Positions 1 to 7,275 of a stretch of 11,174 bases of DNA are shown piece after piece. The stretch comes from Bacteroidales bacterium. GTDB lineage: Bacteria > Bacteroidota > Bacteroidia > Bacteroidales > P3. The stretch covers positions 1 to 11,174 of the forward strand of contig CAAGHV010000007.1 in the NCBI GenBank assembly GCA_900769785.1. Direction: 5' to 3'. Below the pieces are notes generated by a model, which saw nothing but the letters and a program-made list of their open reading frames with translations, did not search any database and had not been told where the DNA came from. Position numbers and translations under genes: made by a program. Numbering within the stretch: the first letter of the stretch is position 1; each line of letters begins with the position of its first letter.

Positions 1-315
1 AACCGACTGAAAAACTATTTGAAGTCGATAACAAAACTTGTTTCAAACTTTGAATTCATCGTTTCAAAGCTTGATTTTATAAATTCAAGGTTTGAATTTA
101 TGGTTTCAAAGTTTGAATTCAGTTTTACAGTCGGGCTGAAAAACTTTTGCAGTCAAGTATCAAAGGTTTGTATGTCGGCTATCGGCAGTTTCACACTCGA
201 GTGGAATACAGCTATGTGGCGGTAGAGCGGCAGCCATTTTCCGCCGAGGTAAGTAAAACCGGCTGTACAATATATATTGAAAATATGGCTATGAACGAAA
301 AAAAACAGGCACCTA
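1..315. other. Non-coding leader upstream of the first operon
   Basis: No convincing gene is visible here. A frame is open from the left edge to a stop at 223-225, but it has no ATG before the tandem array and its apparent periodicity comes from that array. Two imperfect copies of a motif beginning CTGAAAAACT flank the array, at 7-26 and 136-154. This could be the tail of an upstream gene or plain intergenic DNA; I favour intergenic. Confidence 0.5.
40..123. repeat. Four-unit 21-nt imperfect tandem repeat
   Basis: Four consecutive 21-nt units start at 40, 61, 82 and 103. Units 1, 2 and 4 begin GTTTCAAA, and units 1, 3 and 4 contain TTTGAATT. Each unit is itself partly dyad-symmetric (TTCAAA...TTTGAA). 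A 21-nt period is about two helical turns, so equivalent positions lie on the same DNA face. Because 21 is divisible by three, the array also reads as a 7-residue repeat (VSKFEF-like) in frame 1. I see no other sign that this frame is translated. Confidence 0.8.
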
Positions 316-347
316 CTTGCACCAATGGCCGATAATGTGTATATTTG
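316..347 (+). promoter_or_regulatory. Bacteroidota-type promoter for the first operon
   Basis: TATATTTG at 340-347 matches the Bacteroides -7 consensus TAnnTTTG exactly. CTTG at 316-319 fits the -33 element (consensus TTTG) with a 20-nt spacer, inside the usual 19-21 range. Transcription would start near 353-356, downstream of the possible TTG start at 345 and upstream of the ATG at 390, so the promoter helps to decide the start of the first gene. Confidence 0.65.
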
Positions 348-389
348 TGTGCGAATAGCAAACCATTAGAACTACAAAGGCAACAGATT

Positions 390-989
390 ATGAGACGCTT
401 AGTACTATTTTTGGCAATGCTTGCGATGTCGTTTTTGGCCATATCGCAAGACAATTCGGGCGAAAGCCTGGCCCCTCCGCCACAGAGGGAAGGATTTGTA
501 ATGCTCAATGGTGCATTTTCCATTGCCCCACAGTTTTCGGTTGGCCTCACAGCCGGAGTGCAACGCACATGGGGCTGGTGGGTCAGCGTGGCCACAGATT
601 TGAACTCGGGCTTACCCGCCTTTACCCACACCGATGTCGATGGCACAGCCAATTACTACTACACGGGGACAAAGAAAACCTCGCGCCTATCGCTACAAGC
701 AGGCGGCATGTATAAAATTAACAGGCTGTTTTCGGCCAAACTTGGTGCCGGCTATGGCCACCGCTTGGTGGGCTACAGCACTTTGGGCAACGGCTTTGTG
801 AAAATCGAAGACCAGTGTTTCCAAGGTCTCGAATACTCGGTGGGCGTGCACCTTGCCATGCACGAAACCTCGTTCTCGCTTGACCTATCCACCATCGGCT
901 TCAGCTTCCGATATGCCGAAGTGAAGCTTGGCGTTGGCTACAGCTTCAAGCTGAAAAATCCTAAACCTCGTAAAAATATCAAACTATGA
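390..989 (+). CDS. Small secreted, probably outer-membrane beta-barrel protein
   Basis: Predicted envelope protein of 199 residues with no recognised enzymatic motif. It starts with a Sec signal peptide (MRRLVLFLAMLAMSFLAISQ), probably cut near AIS-Q. The mature part alternates hydrophobic and polar residues with many Gly and aromatic residues (for example GAFSIAPQFSVGLTAGVQ, YKINRLFSAKLGAGYGH, EVKLGVGYSFKL), as expected of amphipathic beta strands in a small outer-membrane barrel. It lacks a clear terminal aromatic residue and ends in a basic Lys/Arg/Asn tail. I chose the ATG at 390 over a longer frame from 345 because it begins the signal peptide and lies after the predicted promoter. Its stop overlaps the start of the next gene (ATGA at 986-989), so the two are probably translationally coupled and may act together. 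The function is unknown; the barrel call is an inference from composition. Confidence 0.75.
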   Translation: MRRLVLFLAMLAMSFLAISQDNSGESLAPPPQREGFVMLNGAFSIAPQFSVGLTAGVQRTWGWWVSVATDLNSGLPAFTHTDVDGTANYYYTGTKKTSRLSLQAGGMYKINRLFSAKLGAGYGHRLVGYSTLGNGFVKIEDQCFQGLEYSVGVHLAMHETSFSLDLSTIGFSFRYAEVKLGVGYSFKLKNPKPRKNIKL

Positions 990-2491
990 AACGACTAAGA
1001 ATATTAGCCCTGGCGGCATTGACAATGCTGGCGGCACTGCACGGTTGCCAAAAAGACTTGGAGCTGAACAACATTCCAAGCATCACCGACAAGGTTGAAA
1101 CAGCAGCCACCTTTGCCACCATTACGGGCACGATTGAATGTGCAGTGGCAACCAAAAAACTAGAGGTGCAGGTATATCAGTCGGCTGCGGCCCACAACGA
1201 TACTACCTATGCCGTAGAACTTAGCGGCGGCACCGCCTTCGAGCTAAGGCTTAAAGGGCTGAAGCCCAAAACATCATACAACTACAAATATATTATATAC
1301 AGCGATGTGGACAGTGCCGAGCTGAAACCGCTACGGTTTACCACCAACGACACCGAGCCTCCCACAGTGGAGACCACCGGCACCGACTCGGTGATGATGA
1401 CCACCGCCGTATGCTTAGGCAACGTTACCAACGATGGCGGAATAGCCGTAACAGCACGTGGCATTTGCTACAGCACCACCGAAAATCCCACCATCGACGG
1501 CCCTCATACTACCGATGGTGCCGAAACAGGCCCATTCAGCACTACCCTTACCGGACTTGCCGGCGCCACCACATACTACGTGCGCGCCTATGCCTCCAAC
1601 GACAAGGGCACCGGCTATGGACAGCAGATAACCTTTACCACCCACGACGGCAGCCCCAAGGTGAGCACCTCCAACACTGTGGCCAACATTACCACAACCT
1701 CGGCCGTGTGCGGAGGCACCGTAATACTTGACTATGGCTACACTATAACGGAACGCGGCGTATGCTGGAGCACAACGCCAAGCCCCACCATAGCCGACAA
1801 CCACACCTCCGACGGAACGGGAACGGGGGTTTTCACATCGGCATTATCGGGCCTTACCGACAGCACAACCTACTACTTCCGCGCCTACGCCACCAACGAG
1901 AAAGGCACCAGCTACGGACAGGAATACTCGTTCCGCACGCTCAGCAACTACATAGGCGGGCACAAGTATGTAGATCTAGGCCTTCCAAGCGGACTGAAAT
2001 GGGCTACTTGCAACCTTGGTGCCAACCACGAGTGGGACCAAGGCAACTACTACGCTTGGGGCGAGACAGAGACAAAAGAGATATACTCCACTTACAACTG
2101 CCTTACAACCGACATAGAGACAACCAACATCAGCGGCAACCCCACCATGGACGCAGCCACGGCTCATTGGGGATACACATGGCGTATGCCCACTAGCAAT
2201 GAGACTTTGGAGCTTATGATGAACTGCACCAAAGAATGGGTAGTGATAAACAACGTTGGTGGCTGCCGATTTACAGGCCCCAACGGCAATAGCATATTCA
2301 TGCCCGCCGCAGGCCGGTATTACGAAAATCAGCACCTGGCCTACGACTACGGCTTTTATTGGACAGGCACGGCACCTCAAAACATAATATTCGGTAGTGC
2401 TATGAAATTCGACTCGCAGACTCAACCCGATGCCATCAACTACAGAATCGATCGTGGCTATGGGTGCTCAATAAGGCCGGTATCGGACTAA
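986..2491 (+). CDS. Surface lipoprotein with FN3-like repeats and a C-terminal FISUMP-type domain
   Basis: Predicted lipoprotein of 501 residues. The signal peptide ends in a lipobox LHGC, with lipidation at Cys21. Residues of about 36-120 form a first beta-sandwich-like segment. About 126-220 and 225-318 form two clearly related FN3-like repeats, each with a G(I/V)C(Y/W)STT motif, an L(T/S)GL..(A/S)TTYY segment and (V/F)RAYA(S/T)N(D/E)KGT. About 325-501 resembles the Fibrobacter succinogenes major paralogous (FISUMP) type domain: YVDLGLPSGLKWATCNLG, YYAWGET, a WRMPT motif, and the typical C-terminal end SIRPVSD. Such proteins are abundant in Bacteroidota and are thought to be cell-surface exposed; no catalytic residues can be named. 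The gene overlaps the upstream barrel-like gene by 4 nt. Codon use is markedly richer in GC than the small lipoprotein genes elsewhere in the window, which explains the long antisense open frames across it. Confidence 0.85.
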   Translation: MKRLRILALAALTMLAALHGCQKDLELNNIPSITDKVETAATFATITGTIECAVATKKLEVQVYQSAAAHNDTTYAVELSGGTAFELRLKGLKPKTSYNYKYIIYSDVDSAELKPLRFTTNDTEPPTVETTGTDSVMMTTAVCLGNVTNDGGIAVTARGICYSTTENPTIDGPHTTDGAETGPFSTTLTGLAGATTYYVRAYASNDKGTGYGQQITFTTHDGSPKVSTSNTVANITTTSAVCGGTVILDYGYTITERGVCWSTTPSPTIADNHTSDGTGTGVFTSALSGLTDSTTYYFRAYATNEKGTSYGQEYSFRTLSNYIGGHKYVDLGLPSGLKWATCNLGANHEWDQGNYYAWGETETKEIYSTYNCLTTDIETTNISGNPTMDAATAHWGYTWRMPTSNETLELMMNCTKEWVVINNVGGCRFTGPNGNSIFMPAAGRYYENQHLAYDYGFYWTGTAPQNIIFGSAMKFDSQTQPDAINYRIDRGYGCSIRPVSD

Positions 2492-2505
2492 AAGATGAGG
2501 AAACC

Positions 2506-2566
2506 TATAATAGAAACTCCCACACCACGTAGCCTATAACTACACAATGTGGGAGTTTCTATTATA
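2506..2566. terminator. Bidirectional hairpin terminator between convergent operons
   Basis: A perfect 19-bp inverted repeat, arms 2506-2524 and 2548-2566 around a 23-nt loop, lies 15 nt after the plus-strand stop and 30 nt after the minus-strand stop. The outer ends are A/T rich, giving a weak U-rich tail both ways. Its place between two converging operons suggests it ends both transcripts. Confidence 0.7.
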
Positions 2567-2596
2567 TATGGCAGGGCAAATAATAGTATCAGCTAT

Positions 2597-3319
2597 TTAG
2601 TAAAGCGTTGCACGTAGCATTTCGCGCTTGCCTTTAGGGCCCGGCAGTTTCTCTATAGTGTAGCCGGCGGCTTTCAGCGCGCGCTTCACATCGCCTTTGC
2701 AGCAGTAGGTTGTAAGTATGGCCCGGGGCGATGAGGCTTGGCGCAGCTTGTCGAAAATATCCTTGGTCCACAGTTCGGGCTGAAACTGCGGTGCAAAAGC
2801 ATCGTAGTATATGCAGTTGTAGCTATGCTGCGGCAGGCGCATATCCTGTATGGCACAGTGGTGCTTGCATAGTGTAAAAGCATCGGAAATAGGCGTTTCC
2901 GTGCCCCACGTGGCAGTGTGCAGCCTTAGAAAATCGGCGGCGACAGCAGTAAGGTCGGCCTCGGGGTACAGCACTTGCACCTCGGCAATGCACAGTTCGG
3001 CATAGTTGAGGCGGGTATATAAGTCAGTAGGAATGGGGTAAGCCTCCACAGCAGTATAGTGCAGTCGGCAGCCCACAGCCTTGGCATAAAGGTATGATAG
3101 GTAGGCGTTGAGGCCTGTACCAAAGCCCATCTCAAACACATGCACAGAGCCGGCAGTGGCTTGCACAGCCAAATTGGGCAGCACATACACGTGCATAGCC
3201 TCTTTAATGGCACCATGGGTGGAATGGTAGCCCTCGTCGATAGCCGCAAAACGTATGGAATGCGAGCCGTCGGCAGTAGTAACAAGCTCGTAGTCGTTGT
3301 AAAGTAGATTATTTTCCAC
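2597..3319 (-). CDS. mnmD: tRNA 5-methylaminomethyl-2-thiouridine(34) methyltransferase MnmD
   Basis: SAM-dependent methyltransferase acting in the cytoplasm on the wobble uridine of certain tRNAs, making the final methylation to mnm5s2U. The 240-residue protein matches the stand-alone MnmD (Methyltransf_30/DUF752) family. It shows the SAM-binding motif FEMGFGTGLNA at 62-72, an acidic residue in VEAYP at about 91-95, the family motif YYDAFAPQFQPELW at 171-184, and the C-terminal PGPKGKREM at about 227-235. It lacks the FAD-dependent oxidase domain that is fused to it in the E. coli MnmC protein. The start is GTG at 3317-3319, overlapping the end of the sugar transferase by 11 nt; the next internal ATG would remove the first 41 residues of the fold. 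AAGG just upstream could serve as a weak ribosome-binding site. It is the last gene of the operon before the hairpin at 2506-2566. Confidence 0.9.
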   Translation of the reverse strand: MENNLLYNDYELVTTADGSHSIRFAAIDEGYHSTHGAIKEAMHVYVLPNLAVQATAGSVHVFEMGFGTGLNAYLSYLYAKAVGCRLHYTAVEAYPIPTDLYTRLNYAELCIAEVQVLYPEADLTAVAADFLRLHTATWGTETPISDAFTLCKHHCAIQDMRLPQHSYNCIYYDAFAPQFQPELWTKDIFDKLRQASSPRAILTTYCCKGDVKRALKAAGYTIEKLPGPKGKREMLRATLY

Positions 3320-4724
3320 GGCCTTGCACTATTATTATAGCCGTATATAACAGTATCTTTATATCGGTGGTAAGCGACATATTTTCGAGATACAACAAAT
3401 CGTAGCGCAGGCGTTCAAGCATCTCATCTACGTTTTCGGCATAGCCATACTTCACCTGTCCCCACGATGTTATGCCCGGCTTAACCTTCTGCAACAGCAG
3501 GTACTCGGGAGCACGCTGCACTATCTGGTCAATAAAATACTGCCTTTCGGGACGCGGCCCCACCAGCGACATTGTACCTTTCAGCACGTTGTAGAACTGC
3601 GGTATCTCGTCCAGCCTCACCTTGCGCATAAAGCGGCCAAAGGGAGTGATGCGAGGGTCATTGTCCTTCGACAGCATCGGGCCGAACTTTTCAGCATCGA
3701 CATACATGGAGCGGAACTTGTGCATCTTGAAAGGTTTGCCCTTTATGCCTATACGCTCTTGCGAGTAAAATACGGGTCCCTTGGAGGTGCATTTCACTAT
3801 AACCGCAGTGACGATATATACCGGCAGCAGCACTATCATAGCCACCAGCGACACCACTATATCCATCAGCCGTTTTACCGAATACTGCCACTCCTCCATC
3901 AGCCGTGGATTGATCACGATAAGAGGCGAGTGGAATATGGAGGTTATCTTCACCGACCCGAATATTATATCTCTGGTATCGGGGGTAATCTTTATTATGA
4001 TGTCTTTGCGGTCGAGGTAAGTGATGATTGCCGATATCTTTTCATGCTCGTAATCCTCTACTGCTATCACAACCTCCTCAATCTTCAGGTCGTCTATTAT
4101 TCTGTTCAGCTCCCCAACCGAGCCGAGGTGAGGCATAACCGCCCGAAGGCTTTCGCTGACAGCGCCGTTCACCGTTACGAAGCCCACAAATAAGTTGCCC
4201 GAATAAATTTCTTGGCTGTCTATGTCGCGGTATATATTATAGGCCTTGTCTTGGCTGCCAATAAGCAGGGTGTTGAACCCAATCTTACGAGCATGAACGC
4301 GATGCACCGTGCGCGAAGTAATGACAAGCCTACATATATAGGTAAGCGAAAAGTGGAGTAAAAACAGCACAATAAACGACAGGTAGTAGTTTTTGTACGA
4401 CTCGATATTATCGTCGAGCAGCAGTGCGAAGAATATTATTATTATCCCGGTTATGCTTGCTATCAGGGTATTTTGCAGTTCTTTGAGCCTCGACTTTCTG
4501 AACACATCGCGGTAGGTTCCCTGCATGGCATAGAAGGCCACCCACAACACGGGCAGTAATATAATTCCCCGCCATAGGTTGGCATCTTGAAACACAGCGT
4601 TCACATCGTCGAACGAGCTATGTTCGATACTGAACTTTCGGTACATAAACAAGCCTACCCACGCCACCAGCGCCGAAAGATAATCGCACAAAAGGTATTT
4701 TGCTATCTGTTTCTTCTTATTCAT
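3309..4724 (-). CDS. Polyprenyl-phosphate sugar-phosphate transferase (exopolysaccharide initiation)
   Basis: Integral membrane initiating transferase of the WcaJ/WbaP-like family. It moves a sugar-1-phosphate from a nucleotide sugar onto undecaprenyl phosphate at the inner membrane, the first step of exopolysaccharide, capsule or O-unit assembly. It has 471 residues from the ATG. Four hydrophobic segments lie at about 10-28, 53-68, 85-103 and 114-135. A CoA-binding-like soluble region follows at about 148-275. The catalytic transferase domain at about 283-471 has KRLMDIVVS, a membrane-dipping hydrophobic helix, SQERIGIKGKPFKMHKFRSM, NDPRITPFGRFMRKVRLDEI, NVLKGTMSLVGPRPE, and PGITSWGQVKYGY. 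The frame extends to a GTG at 4730, but the ATG at 4724 is preferred. It lies 26 nt after the upstream lipoprotein and overlaps mnmD. No other glycan-assembly gene is present, so it may serve a glycan locus located elsewhere; the sugar specificity cannot be read from the sequence. Confidence 0.9.
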   Translation of the reverse strand: MNKKKQIAKYLLCDYLSALVAWVGLFMYRKFSIEHSSFDDVNAVFQDANLWRGIILLPVLWVAFYAMQGTYRDVFRKSRLKELQNTLIASITGIIIIFFALLLDDNIESYKNYYLSFIVLFLLHFSLTYICRLVITSRTVHRVHARKIGFNTLLIGSQDKAYNIYRDIDSQEIYSGNLFVGFVTVNGAVSESLRAVMPHLGSVGELNRIIDDLKIEEVVIAVEDYEHEKISAIITYLDRKDIIIKITPDTRDIIFGSVKITSIFHSPLIVINPRLMEEWQYSVKRLMDIVVSLVAMIVLLPVYIVTAVIVKCTSKGPVFYSQERIGIKGKPFKMHKFRSMYVDAEKFGPMLSKDNDPRITPFGRFMRKVRLDEIPQFYNVLKGTMSLVGPRPERQYFIDQIVQRAPEYLLLQKVKPGITSWGQVKYGYAENVDEMLERLRYDLLYLENMSLTTDIKILLYTAIIIVQGRGK

Positions 4725-4750
4725 CACCACACACGTTATACAGTACCAGG

Positions 4751-5650
4751 CTATTCCCTATATGCCGTCAGCTTAAAGTTATCCATATAAGTCTTGGCCT
4801 CTATATTATCGGGATTAGTAACGCGGAACACCAGCTTAAAGGTATTGTAGTAGTTGAAGGTGTTGCCCCAAAGGCGACCAAGCTGTATGTATATCTTTTG
4901 CCAGCCCTCGTTGGGGTGCAATGTTATGGCGTAGTATGTAGATTCGGTACTGCCCGAGCTGTTTTTGGCGTGCATACCTACCTCCAACGGCACGTTGGTC
5001 CAATAGTCCATCTCTAGTATAAGAGCATCGTTGACGTTGACAATACAGCTGTCTTTGCGGGTAAACACCAACGAGTCTTGACTCGGACTCATATATATAG
5101 CGGCACAACCATCGTCGCTACACACGGTATCATTACCCCTTACTATATGCACAGTGGTATCGCCCACAGGTAAAAATGGATTTACAACCCAATGTTCGCA
5201 ATATTCTTCCCATACAAAACGGGTGTAATTGGCATAATGAACCACTTGTGTATCAAGTGTCACAATCGAATCGGGCACAAAATTTACATTCTTAACTACC
5301 GCATCGGTATAGAACGGATACGAACTGCGTGTACCACTGATTCCATTAAGTTTTATGGCCGGCTTAAGCACTACATCGTATTGGCCTGTAAGTAGCACCG
5401 GTACACGACAAGGTAATTCAAACACTCCTATAAGTTCGTTTACACCGTTGCCCTGCACGGTTATTTCCACAGTATTGATATCGCTGGTAAAGCACCCCTC
5501 ATATCTTGATACCGAGTTGCCCGGATTGTCCTCTACCTTAAAGGCTTTTACTTCAATAAACGATGGTATAGTCATATCATCGGTCTTGCACGAGGTTATA
5601 AACAACCCTCCTACAATACATAGTCCTAATATATACAATATCTTTTTCAT
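4751..5650 (-). CDS. Lipoprotein of unknown function, first gene of the sugar-transferase operon
   Basis: Predicted lipoprotein of 299 residues. The signal peptide MKKILYILGLCIVGGLFITS is followed by Cys21 in the lipobox FITSC. The mature protein is rich in beta-strand-like segments. Its last ~55 residues (GWQKIYIQLGRLWG..., FKLVFRVTNPD, YMDNFKLTAYRE) read like the end of a jelly-roll or carbohydrate-binding type beta-sandwich, a fold common in Bacteroidota surface lipoproteins. I do not recognise a specific family. It lies only 26 nt upstream of the sugar-phosphate transferase and is probably co-transcribed with it, which suggests but does not prove a role in surface glycan biology. The downstream order lipoprotein, transferase, mnmD is tight and co-directional. 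Confidence 0.8.
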   Translation of the reverse strand: MKKILYILGLCIVGGLFITSCKTDDMTIPSFIEVKAFKVEDNPGNSVSRYEGCFTSDINTVEITVQGNGVNELIGVFELPCRVPVLLTGQYDVVLKPAIKLNGISGTRSSYPFYTDAVVKNVNFVPDSIVTLDTQVVHYANYTRFVWEEYCEHWVVNPFLPVGDTTVHIVRGNDTVCSDDGCAAIYMSPSQDSLVFTRKDSCIVNVNDALILEMDYWTNVPLEVGMHAKNSSGSTESTYYAITLHPNEGWQKIYIQLGRLWGNTFNYYNTFKLVFRVTNPDNIEAKTYMDNFKLTAYRE

Positions 5651-5690
5651 GCTATGGAAAACGATGTTTGTCCCTTTTTATTGTACCAAA

Positions 5691-5698
5691 CAAAATTA
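5691..5698 (-). promoter_or_regulatory. Candidate -7 promoter element for the lipoprotein/transferase/mnmD operon
   Basis: Read on the minus strand, the site is TAATTTTG, an exact match to TAnnTTTG, 40 nt upstream of the ATG at 5650. The expected -33 element is only poorly matched (TTTC at a short spacing), so this is a candidate only. Confidence 0.4.
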
Positions 5699-5734
5699 TC
5701 TTGAATAAAGACTTGAAATATTTAGGCAACTAAC

Positions 5735-5800
5735 AACTTCTAACTATTAACTATTAACTTCTAACTATTAACCATTAACTTGTTAACTTCTAACTAATAA
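5735..5800. repeat. 21-nt imperfect tandem repeat, TAACTATTAAC type
   Basis: Units at 5735-5755 and 5756-5776 are 21 nt long, begin AACTTCTAACTATTAAC, and differ at a single base. After an 8-nt remnant (AACTTGTT), a third partial unit runs from 5785 to 5800. The array lies between the terminator of the sigma-factor operon and the candidate promoter of the next operon. Nothing coding is seen in it. Its sequence is unrelated to the arrays at 40-123 and 9479-9566. Confidence 0.8.
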
Positions 5801-5849
5801 AAGCGAGACGGAATAGAACTTCTTTTTTTGCCCTTCTCCATCTCGCTTT
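5800..5849 (-). terminator. Intrinsic terminator of the sigma-factor operon
   Basis: Arms 5800-5812 and 5837-5849 pair over 13 positions with one mismatch (AAAGCGAGA...TCTCGCTTT). On the minus strand the stem is followed by TTTTATTAG, a short U-rich tail. It lies 41 nt after the stop of the lipoprotein gene at 5891. Confidence 0.65.
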
Positions 5850-5890
5850 GGCATTTCAAAACCTATAGAGTGTAACCTTTATGCTATATA

Positions 5891-6307
5891 TTAGCGTGTA
5901 GCCGTACAGGTATACATTCCGGTTTTCTCATCGTAGGTTAGTTGCACTTTGTATCCTGCTTCAAACATTTGATCAATCCATTTTCTTGCACTGTTTTCGT
6001 CTGTTGTTTCGTATGTTACCTTTTCTTTAGCTACGTATGTTTGCTCTTGCTTACTTTCATCGTAGCACGATACCTTATGCCCTTCTTTTGCCATGGACAA
6101 CAGGTAGCTGAAAAGCTCTTCCCTTTCCCTGTCATTCCTTATTTCCACGGCGAACGACTTATTATCTATAATATAGGTAATAGTCGTAGCCTCATTGTTT
6201 TCTACAGCGTGGCAGTTATGTTCCACCATCTCTTCTTTTTGGCATGCCGGCAACAAGCCCCCCAGCAATAATGCCAGTGCAATAAATTTCAAATTAATAC
6301 GTGTCAT
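5891..6307 (-). CDS. Small lipoprotein, last gene of the sigma-factor operon
   Basis: Predicted lipoprotein of 138 residues, family not recognised. The signal peptide MTRINLKFIALALLLGGLLPA precedes Cys22 (lipobox LPAC). The mature part looks like one alpha/beta domain. An acidic, Thr-rich linker is followed by ITYIIDNKSFAVEIRNDRE, a helix (REELFSYLLSMAKEGHKV), a strand-like basic/polar stretch, a second helix (ENSARKWIDQMFEAGYKV) and a final beta hairpin (QLTYDEKTGMYTCTATR). The two strand-helix-strand halves could be an internal repeat. It follows the membrane protein gene after a 22-nt gap and precedes the terminator at 5800-5849, so it is probably transcribed with the sigma factor and may be an envelope sensor or target of that system. 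That role is inferred from position only. Confidence 0.75.
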   Translation of the reverse strand: MTRINLKFIALALLLGGLLPACQKEEMVEHNCHAVENNEATTITYIIDNKSFAVEIRNDREREELFSYLLSMAKEGHKVSCYDESKQEQTYVAKEKVTYETTDENSARKWIDQMFEAGYKVQLTYDEKTGMYTCTATR

Positions 6308-6329
6308 ATATCTTATTTATATATCAAAT

Positions 6330-6821
6330 TTATTTCTTTTTTATATCTTTTAATGCTTTAGCAAAGATAGCAATTCCATCTTCAGCAGTTTCTAAATGAA
6401 ATATAGTTATAGTTTGGTCTAGATGAGATATGAAAACCAAATAATCTTTATATAGAGTATCTTCTTCCATAAATGTTGGATAGTAGAATCCCATTTTATG
6501 AAAAGCGAAAACATCCCTGCCATTTTTGATTTTTTCTACATCGGTGCTATCAAGATCTTCTACCTTAAACTCCGTACATAGCAAGCACCACGAGGCGGAA
6601 TCCGCTGCCTGAAGTATAGTGGCGTCTATGCCCAAGGTGTCGTTTATACGCATATTGCTTATAAAACTTGGCACTATGCCGCTATTGCCCTCATAGTGTT
6701 CGATAAACATATTCTCTTTTTGGGTGTGGAAAACGGTGTGGCGGTACTTAAGCAGCACTGCCATTGCCGACACCACCACTGCCAAAAGCAAAAATACTAT
6801 CAATCTCCTGTTTTTCATCAT
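6330..6821 (-). CDS. Membrane-anchored envelope protein in the sigma-factor operon
   Basis: Protein of 163 residues with one N-terminal membrane segment (LIVFLLLAVVVSAMAVLL, residues 6-23 of the start used here). A basic cytoplasmic N-terminus (MMKNRR) suggests that the remaining ~140 residues face the periplasm. The soluble part is mixed alpha/beta with a Cys pair (CLLC) in the middle and a Lys-rich end (DIKKK). No known family is recognised. The frame extends to 6830, but the ATG at 6821 overlaps the TGA of the upstream gene as ATGA, the usual sign of coupled translation; an adjacent ATG at 6818 is also possible. Position in the operon suggests a partner of the sigma/anti-sigma-like pair, for example a periplasmic signal-receiving subunit, which is inference. 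Confidence 0.7.
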   Translation of the reverse strand: MMKNRRLIVFLLLAVVVSAMAVLLKYRHTVFHTQKENMFIEHYEGNSGIVPSFISNMRINDTLGIDATILQAADSASWCLLCTEFKVEDLDSTDVEKIKNGRDVFAFHKMGFYYPTFMEEDTLYKDYLVFISHLDQTITIFHLETAEDGIAIFAKALKDIKKK

Positions 6822-7102
6822 CCAATGCATATTTGTTTTGTCAGTGTATCCATAGTCATATTATATACCACTTCGGCGGGCAACGGGCTGTCCACATAGT
6901 CGTAGCGTGGCTGAGGAGTGCAGGCATAGGCTGTGCCAAAAAGCACCACCAGCACTATGGTCATAACCACGTTGTGAAACATTTGCACTTTCTTTGCAAA
7001 ATCGTCCACATATCGTTTTATTATTTCTTTTGCCTCGTCGCTCAGCACTTCTTTTTCATTGGCTGCAGCTTCCAGTGCAGCTTCCATCTCTCTCTCTGTC
7101 AT
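6818..7102 (-). CDS. Small one-pass membrane protein after the sigma factor, candidate anti-sigma factor
   Basis: From the ATG at 7102 the protein has 94 residues. An acidic, helical cytoplasmic part (MTEREMEAALEAAANEKEVL, then EAKEIIKRYVDDFAKKVQMF) leads to one membrane helix (NVVMTIVLVVLFGTAYAC) and a ~35-residue outer tail. A short N-terminal cytoplasmic helix pair plus a single membrane span directly after an ECF-like sigma gene is the usual layout of a sigma/anti-sigma pair. No anti-sigma family motif (such as a ZAS zinc motif) is visible, so this is inferred from position. A longer frame starts at 7141, but its first 13 codons are the shifted reading of the sigma gene's end. If the sigma frame is restored, its stop is at 7122-7124 and the ATG at 7102 follows after 19 nt, which makes 7102 the better start. 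Confidence 0.6.
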   Translation of the reverse strand: MTEREMEAALEAAANEKEVLSDEAKEIIKRYVDDFAKKVQMFHNVVMTIVLVVLFGTAYACTPQPRYDYVDSPLPAEVVYNMTMDTLTKQICIG

Positions 7103-7121
7103 ATTATATATTGTCTTTGTT

Positions 7122-7275
7122 TTATTTTTTGTATAGTTCATTGTATTTTTCCGTCAGTTTTTGTACGGCACGGCGCCTCCGTTTCTCCATGGCTTTTTGC
7201 TCTATGCCATACATCGTTGCCATATCGTTTATAGTAAATCCTTGCAGAATGTTCTCCACCACCATGCGGTCCCCC
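7122..7275 (-). other. Out-of-frame sigma region 4 coding segment
   Basis: In the frame one nucleotide away from the annotated sigma frame, this stretch encodes GDRMVVENILQGFTINDMA, then TMYGIEQKAMEKRRRRAVQK and LTEKYNELYKK, followed by TAA at 7122-7124. The INDMATMYGIEQKAMEKRRRRA part has the spacing of a sigma region 4.2 helix-turn-helix (IxEIAxxLGxSxxAVxxRLxRA), with the basic recognition helix and RRRRA end expected for -35 contact. The switch point is the five-G run at 7271-7275 (CCCCC on the plus strand). The coherence of the motif across ~50 codons argues that the frame was recently functional. Confidence 0.75.

Noticed and set aside
345..389. Upstream TTG-initiated extension of the first gene
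   Set aside because: It lies at the predicted promoter and before the predicted transcription start, and would put 15 polar residues ahead of the signal peptide.
1415..1804. Long minus-strand open frames inside the modular lipoprotein gene (also 1976-2425)
   Set aside because: They are antisense shadows of a GC-rich, strongly coding plus-strand gene; the translations are Gly/Ala/Val-rich with no domain or plausible start context.
6764..7234. Plus-strand frames of 156 and 163 aa opposite the sigma operon
   Set aside because: Antisense to genes with clear signal peptides, membrane helices and a sigma domain; the translations are biased Ser/Phe/Leu/His/Cys strings.
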